NCBI GenBank assembly: GCA_963766175.1
Contig: CAVXZE010000007.1
Location: forward strand, 186,001-250,000
Length of the DNA stretch: 64,000 nucleotides
Origin: CAVXZE01 sp963766175
Lineage (GTDB): Bacteria > Myxococcota_A > UBA9160 > UBA6930
Reading direction: 5' to 3'
Below are positions 59,697 through 64,000 of this stretch, piece by piece. How positions within the stretch are numbered: the first letter of the stretch is position 1; every line of letters begins with the position of its first letter. The translations under genes were made by a program, and so were the position numbers. Below the pieces are notes generated by a model. The model had not been told where the DNA came from. It was given only the letters and a program-made list of their open reading frames with translations, and made no database searches.

Positions 59697-60428
59697 TTAC
59701 TCGCTCTTCTCGCAGCGGGCGAGAAGGACGGTGCTGTTGTCCTCACCGCCCCTGCCGTTGGCCAGATCGATCAGCTGCTCGCAGATTTCCTGGAGATCGT
59801 CGTTCCCGCACACCCACTTCGCGATCTCCTGGTCCTCGACGTGATTCGTCAATCCGTCCGAGCACAGCACGAAGACGTCACGCGGCTCCAGCGTGAGCTC
59901 CACCAGATCCGGCTCGACCGAGCGACGGACGCCGAGGGCCCGCGTGAGAACGTGACGATGCGGGTGCTCCCGGGCGGCATCCTCGCTGATCTCTCGCCGG
60001 CGCAGCAGCTCGCCGACGATCGAGTGGTCGTCGGTCAGCTGGCGGATGCGGCGTCCGCGGATCAGGTAGGCCCGGCTGTCTCCCACGTGGGCCAGGGCCG
60101 CTCGCTCCTGGTCCGCCAGAAAAGCCACCAGGGTCGTCCCCATTCCCGTGAATTCGGTGTGTTGCTGCGCCTTGCTGTAGATGGCTCGGTTGGCGGCAGC
60201 GACTGCGTAGCGAAGCCTCTCGGCGAGGCTGGCAGCGGCTCCCTCCAGGGTCTGGATCGCCTGAAGAGCGGTCGCGGCAGCCAACTCACTGGCCACCTGG
60301 CCGGCGGTGTGGCCCCCCATCCCGTCTGCGACCAGATACAGGCCCAGCTGCGGAGAAAGGGCGTAGCGATCCTCGTTCTCCTTGCGCCGGAGGCCGACGT
60401 CGGTGCTGGCAGCTGCGCGAAGGATCAT
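59697..60428 (-). CDS. PP2C-type serine/threonine phosphatase
   Basis: A 243-residue cytoplasmic metal-dependent phosphatase. STDVGLRRKENEDR, LYLVADGMGGHTAGQVAS, GTTLVAFLA, AHVGDSRAYLI, DHSIVGELL, VFVLCSDGLTNHVED and GGEDNSTVLLAR are the PrpC/Stp1 motifs, with all metal-binding Asp residues. It usually reverses Hanks-type kinase phosphorylation; no such kinase is in the window. It converges on the sigma factor gene with 3 bases between stops and has its own upstream region of 357 bases. Confidence 0.94.
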   Translation of the reverse strand: MILRAAASTDVGLRRKENEDRYALSPQLGLYLVADGMGGHTAGQVASELAAATALQAIQTLEGAAASLAERLRYAVAAANRAIYSKAQQHTEFTGMGTTLVAFLADQERAALAHVGDSRAYLIRGRRIRQLTDDHSIVGELLRRREISEDAAREHPHRHVLTRALGVRRSVEPDLVELTLEPRDVFVLCSDGLTNHVEDQEIAKWVCGNDDLQEICEQLIDLANGRGGEDNSTVLLARCEKSE

Positions 60429-60785
60429 CCAGTCTCGCTCCCTGAAGCCAGCCCGGATTTCACCGAGCCTGTTTGAAGATTAGCCCGAACCCGCGAAATA
60501 CAGAGTGATGTATCGGAACCCCCACGCCAAAACTTGATTTGGGACGTCGCTTTCCCGCAAGCATCTACCGTTTCCGTTGGGCCTTCCCCCCACAGATCGC
60601 TTCGACCCATTCGCGCCGGATCGGCCCGCGGACTTGCCGACCCGCTCGGAAGGTGCAAAAACCATTCAATCGGCCACCCGATACCGTCGATAATAGGGCT
60701 GGACGTGTGCGGTGTTTCGCCTGGGAAATGCTCCCGGCCCGCGATTCACCGCGCCGCTCCGAACTGCGCCGCTCCGGGGGGGACA
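60429..60785. other. Divergent intergenic region, phosphatase / acidic-tail regulator
   Basis: 357 bases with no convincing ORF on either strand. GGGAG precedes the phosphatase start. GATAAT near 60690 could be a -10 box on the plus strand, but its -35 match is poor. GGGGGGGAC precedes the regulator ATG. I see no riboswitch or RNA gene. Confidence 0.45.
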
Positions 60786-62423
60786 ATGCCCAAGACCCTG
60801 CTTCTGGCAGATGACAGCGTCACGATCCAGAAGGTCGTCGGAATCAGCTTCGCCAACGAGGATGTCGCCTTGCTCACCGTGGACAACGGGGACGACGCCA
60901 TTGCGCAAGCCCGAGAGACCCGCCCCGACATCGTCCTGGCCGATGTTGTGATGCCCGGCATGAACGGCTACGAAGTCTGCCAGGCCATCAAGTCGGATCC
61001 GCAGCTCCGGAACACGCCGGTCCTCCTACTGACCGGGACCTTCGAGGCCTTTGACGAGGAGCGCGCAGCTCAAGCTGGTGCGGACGGCCACATCACCAAG
61101 CCCTTCGAGGCCCAGGCCCTGGTCGACCAAGTGAACCTCCACCTCGCCCAGGCCACTGCTCCCACCCCGGCGGCCGAAGCCACGCCGGTCAGCACATCTC
61201 TCGCCCCTCTGCAGGAGACGCCTGGCATGGACGAATCCCTGGGGCTGGCCCCAGTTCCGGACGCGAACGCGGAGGAAGACTCCTCCTTCGACTTCTTCGA
61301 CGAGGAGATCACCGAGCCCGGGACCACCCCTGAGCCCGCGTCGAGCGCGGAGACCATGGTGGTCAGCGACGACCTCGAGGTGGACGCCGAGGCGGAGGAC
61401 GCTTTCGCCTTCGAGGCGAGCGCCAACTTCGACGAGGAGCTTTCGACCTCTTTCCCCTCCAGCCGAGGAGCAGAGCTGGAGACCGCCGCAGAGATGCTCG
61501 AGCCGCTGGCGGAGCCGGAGATGGCCCCGGACAGCACAGTAGCGATCCTGCCCGGTGAGGAGGCCTTCTCGAGTGCTTTCTCCGAACCCCCCGAGACCCC
61601 GCCAACCTTCGGAGAGAGCGACCTGGATCACCTCGAGCCCGAGGAACTGTCGGTGATCCCGGCGGCGGAGACTCCCTTCGAGGATTTCACCTCCAGCGTG
61701 CCGGACGAACCCGCTCCGACCCGCGTCCTGCCCGAAACCGAGACAGCGATGCTCGACTACAGCTCGGACACGATCAACGAGGCGATCTCCCCCGCTTCCG
61801 ACGAGACTCTGATCCTCTCGGATCTCAGCTCCGATCCACTGAGCGACCTCCTCACCGGCGATCCACTGAGCGACCTCGTCACTGGCGATACTTTCGACTC
61901 CGCCGAGGCGACCCCTCCGGACGACCACGCCACGGATCCGCTCGCCGAAGTGGAGCCCGATGATCTGGCGGTGGAAGCGGTCTTGGATCCGGCCGGTGGC
62001 CGGGATTACGACGTCTCGTCCTCGGACCTGGGAGATCCCCTCCAAGGGCCAGCGGCAGCGTTCGAGCCGCCAACGGACGACGTGTCATCCCCGTGGATGA
62101 TGGAGCCGCCGGCATTCGAGGAGGCAGAGGTCCTCTCCGAACCCGCTCCCGAAGACGCGCCCGAACCCGCTCCGGATCTGCTGCTGACATCCGCGGAAGA
62201 AACGCCCTCCGCCACCAGCGCACCGGATCTTTCGCCCTTGGTCCGTGAACAACTTCACGACGCACTCGAGAAGATCGCTTGGGAAGCCTTCAGCGACGTG
62301 ACCGAGCGGATCGTCAAGGAAGCCCTGGAACGCATCGAGAGGGTCGCCTGGGAGGTCTTCCCACAGATGACCGAGGCGCTGATCCTGGAGGAGATCCGCA
62401 AGCTCAAGGGCGAGGACAGCTGA
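60786..62423 (+). CDS. Response regulator with long acidic linker and amphipathic C-terminus
   Basis: A 545-residue protein. Receiver 1-125 (TLLLADDSVTIQKVVGISF, phospho-acceptor Asp53 in LADVVMPGMNGYE, KPF). Then about 340 residues rich in Asp, Glu, Pro, Ser and Thr with no fold expected (FDFFDEEITEP, DDLEVDAEAED...). The C-terminal ~55 residues are amphipathic helices (LHDALEKIAWEAFSDVTERIV, ERVAWEVFPQMTEALILEEIR), a tail seen in some deltaproteobacterial receiver proteins. No DNA-binding domain. Possibly an adaptor or localisation protein. A 27-base tandem repeat at 61833-61886 encodes DPLSDLLTG/DPLSDLVTG. Confidence 0.85.
   Translation: MPKTLLLADDSVTIQKVVGISFANEDVALLTVDNGDDAIAQARETRPDIVLADVVMPGMNGYEVCQAIKSDPQLRNTPVLLLTGTFEAFDEERAAQAGADGHITKPFEAQALVDQVNLHLAQATAPTPAAEATPVSTSLAPLQETPGMDESLGLAPVPDANAEEDSSFDFFDEEITEPGTTPEPASSAETMVVSDDLEVDAEAEDAFAFEASANFDEELSTSFPSSRGAELETAAEMLEPLAEPEMAPDSTVAILPGEEAFSSAFSEPPETPPTFGESDLDHLEPEELSVIPAAETPFEDFTSSVPDEPAPTRVLPETETAMLDYSSDTINEAISPASDETLILSDLSSDPLSDLLTGDPLSDLVTGDTFDSAEATPPDDHATDPLAEVEPDDLAVEAVLDPAGGRDYDVSSSDLGDPLQGPAAAFEPPTDDVSSPWMMEPPAFEEAEVLSEPAPEDAPEPAPDLLLTSAEETPSATSAPDLSPLVREQLHDALEKIAWEAFSDVTERIVKEALERIERVAWEVFPQMTEALILEEIRKLKGEDS
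61833..61886 (+). repeat. 27-base tandem duplication inside the acidic-tail regulator
   Basis: Two adjacent 27-base copies (61833-61859, 61860-61886) differ at two bases and encode nine-residue units DPLSDLLTG and DPLSDLVTG. A preceding DLSSDPLSDL suggests further partial copies. Confidence 0.8.
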
Positions 62424-62473
62424 ACTCTCACCCCTCGGAATCGCTCGCGGGCGCAGTGCGTTAAACTGCGACA

Positions 62474-63400
62474 GTGGCTCTGCAGGCAGTCCATCCTCCC
62501 GCGTCCTCCTGGCGAGAACTGCTTCAGCGCGCCCTCACCGAGGACATCGGAGCGGGTGATCTCACCAGCCATCTGACATTGTCTGCGGATCTCGAGCTCG
62601 AGGCGGTGCTGGTGGCGCGCTCCGAGCTGGTGGTCTGCGGGCTCGAGCTCGCGGCGAGTTCCTTCTCCGAGGTCGACTCCCGGATCCGCCTTACGGCGGC
62701 CCTGGAAGAGGGCGAGATCGCCTCCTGCGACGCTCCCCTGGCCTTCGTCTCCGGGCCAGCTCGCGGAATTCTGGCCGCGGAACGCACGGCCCTCAATTTC
62801 GTCGCTCGCATGTCCGGGGTCGCCACCACCACCCGGAAATTCGTGCAGAGGGTGGCCGGAACCGGCGCGAAGATCGTCGACACGCGCAAGACCCTCCCCG
62901 GCTGGCGGGTTCTCGACAAGTACGCGGTCGCCGTGGGCGGCGGCACCAATCATCGAGCCGGCCTCTTCGACGCCGTGCTGGTCAAGGACAATCACATCGC
63001 CGCGGCCGGCGGGGTCGCCGCCGCGGTCGAGGCGGCCCGCTTGGGTACGCCGGCGCACCTGTGGCTGCAGGTTGAGGTGGAGTCCGAGGCGGACGCCGAA
63101 GCCGCCCTGGCGGCAGGTGCCGACTCCCTCCTCCTGGACAATCGCTCCTTGGACGAACTCCAGGCGTTGGCCGCCCGCTTCGGAGCCCGGACCACTCTCG
63201 AGGCCTCCGGAGGCATCGATCTAGGGACGGTCCGCCGGGTCGCCGAGACCGGTGTTCACCGCATCTCGATCGGGGCCCTGACCCACTCCGCACCTTCGGC
63301 CGACATCTCGCTGGAGGTTCACCGCGGGCCTGCCCCCCCCGCGCGGCATCCAGCGGACAGGCGAGACGCGTCCCCTGCCGATGACGAGGTGGCAGAGTGA
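62474..63400 (+). CDS. nadC: Nicotinate-nucleotide pyrophosphorylase (quinolinate phosphoribosyltransferase)
   Basis: Makes nicotinate mononucleotide from quinolinate and PRPP in NAD synthesis. 308 residues starting at GTG. LTEDIGAGDLTS, ERTALNFVARMSGVAT, DTRKTLPGWRVLDKYAVAVGGGTNHRAGLFDAVLVKDNH and ASGGIDLGTVRRVAETGVHRISIGALTHS are the family motifs. The last ~20 residues (ARHPADRRDASPADDEVAE) are an unusual disordered tail. Its stop overlaps the birA start (GTGA). Confidence 0.97.
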   Translation: MALQAVHPPASSWRELLQRALTEDIGAGDLTSHLTLSADLELEAVLVARSELVVCGLELAASSFSEVDSRIRLTAALEEGEIASCDAPLAFVSGPARGILAAERTALNFVARMSGVATTTRKFVQRVAGTGAKIVDTRKTLPGWRVLDKYAVAVGGGTNHRAGLFDAVLVKDNHIAAAGGVAAAVEAARLGTPAHLWLQVEVESEADAEAALAAGADSLLLDNRSLDELQALAARFGARTTLEASGGIDLGTVRRVAETGVHRISIGALTHSAPSADISLEVHRGPAPPARHPADRRDASPADDEVAE

Positions 63401-64000
63401 ACGGAGCCGCGGAGCGCGTGCTCGACGCGCTCCGACGAACAAGAGGCGAACCCTGCTCCGGCGAGGGACTCTCCGAGCGGCTGCAAGTCTCCCGCTCACA
63501 GATCTGGAAGCACGTCGAGACACTTCGCGCGAAAGGCTACCGCATCGAAGGAACCCCCGGAGGCGGCTACCGGCTCATCTCGGTCCCCGATCGTCTCTAT
63601 CCCGAGGAGATCCTGGCGGGACTGGAGACGCGCTGGATGGCGCGCGACATCCGCTACTTCGAAACCATCGACTCGACGAACCGGGTCGGATTCGACCTCG
63701 CCCGGGAGGGCGCCGCCCACGGGACCGTCGTGATCGCCGAGGGCCAGACCGCCGGCCGCGGCCGTCTCGGCCGCTCCTTCTACTCTCCGACGCACACGAA
63801 CCTCTACACCTCGGTGGTGCTCCGCCCCTCGCTCAGCGCGAGTGAGGCGGCCACCGTGATCCTGGCGGCGGCCATCGCCGTTGCCGAGACCGTGGTGGCG
63901 ACTCTCGGAAGCCCTGGCGCGGTGGAGATCAAGTGGCCCAACGACGTCCTCCTCGATGGGCTCAAGACATCGGGCATCCTGATGGAGCTCAGCGCCGAGG
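63397..64000 (+). CDS. birA: Biotin-protein ligase / biotin operon repressor (partial, C-terminus outside window)
   Basis: The first 201 residues of BirA. An N-terminal winged HTH (about 1-60, LSERLQVSRSQIWKHVETLRAKG) and the start of the ligase domain: FETIDSTNRV, then GRGRLGRSFYSP (120-126 biotinyl-AMP loop) and IKWPNDVLLDGLKTSGIL. Attaches biotin to acyl-CoA carboxylases and can repress biotin genes. The gene continues beyond base 64000. Overlapped by nadC, as in many genomes. Confidence 0.95.
   Translation, partial: MNGAAERVLDALRRTRGEPCSGEGLSERLQVSRSQIWKHVETLRAKGYRIEGTPGGGYRLISVPDRLYPEEILAGLETRWMARDIRYFETIDSTNRVGFDLAREGAAHGTVVIAEGQTAGRGRLGRSFYSPTHTNLYTSVVLRPSLSASEAATVILAAAIAVAETVVATLGSPGAVEIKWPNDVLLDGLKTSGILMELSAE

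Noticed and set aside
1..64000. tRNA, rRNA, CRISPR arrays, insertion sequences or phage genes
   Set aside because: None found by eye; gaps are small and show no cloverleaf, no regular spaced repeats and no transposase or integrase motifs.

Overview
This is a dense, high-GC, almost fully coding stretch of a Gram-negative chromosome. The outer-membrane secretin PilQ, an LptF/G-type permease and several lipoproteins indicate a diderm cell. Many NtrC-family sigma-54 activators, a complete type IVa pilus (T4P) assembly set with PilY1 and minor pilins, a small Roadblock protein, and a response regulator with a long acidic tail resemble the former Deltaproteobacteria (Myxococcota, Desulfobacterota, Binatota and relatives). 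I cannot assign it more finely. No rRNA, tRNA, CRISPR array, insertion sequence or phage gene was seen.

Layout. 1-3057 (minus): a partial lipoate/octanoate transferase, aroQ, a Roadblock protein, a TPR protein and aroB in one tight operon. 3154-9077 (minus): pilQ-pilP-pilO-pilN-pilM behind a small HTH regulator, closed by a strong terminator just before aroB. 9275-10636 (plus): an orphan NtrC-type regulator. 10731-18574 (minus): minor pilins fimT-pilV-pilW-pilX, an Ig-like lipoprotein, the tip adhesin pilY1 and a small exported protein, with two consensus sigma-54 promoters (before fimT and before pilY1). 18773-27443 (minus): pilB-pilT-pilC-pilS-pilR plus a second histidine kinase. The major pilin pilA is absent.

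27573-39137 is mostly housekeeping: a flippase-like UPF0104 protein, ribF, a frameshifted lptG, an SPFH/NfeD membrane operon (coaBC-nfeD-slipin-hflK-hflC), a phosphohexomutase, coaD, rsmD and an HTH protein. 39223-46575 is a cell-wall region: a PBP4-type carboxypeptidase (dacB), an SpmA-SpmB fusion, and amgK-murU-metallohydrolase next to anmK, which together look like the anhydro-MurNAc salvage route to UDP-MurNAc. 46848-50344 is a small membrane protein followed by glycosyltransferase-methyltransferase-glycosyltransferase, behind a good sigma-70 promoter; a second methyltransferase and a PilZ protein face it.

51698-62423 is a signalling block: a receptor-like membrane coiled-coil protein with a RelE-like C-terminus, a single-domain receiver, a PAS histidine kinase with a degenerate receiver, two more NtrC-family regulators (one with a GAFTNA loop), a FliA/WhiG sigma factor behind a sigma-54 promoter, a PP2C phosphatase, and an acidic-tail response regulator. 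The window ends with nadC and a partial birA.

The parts fit a surface-motility programme: PilS/PilR and sigma-54 drive minor pilins and PilY1; PilB, PilT, PilC, PilM-Q build and retract the fibre; PilZ and an MshEN-type PilB domain suggest cyclic-di-GMP input; a second sigma-54 to sigma-28 cascade lies 30-40 kb away.
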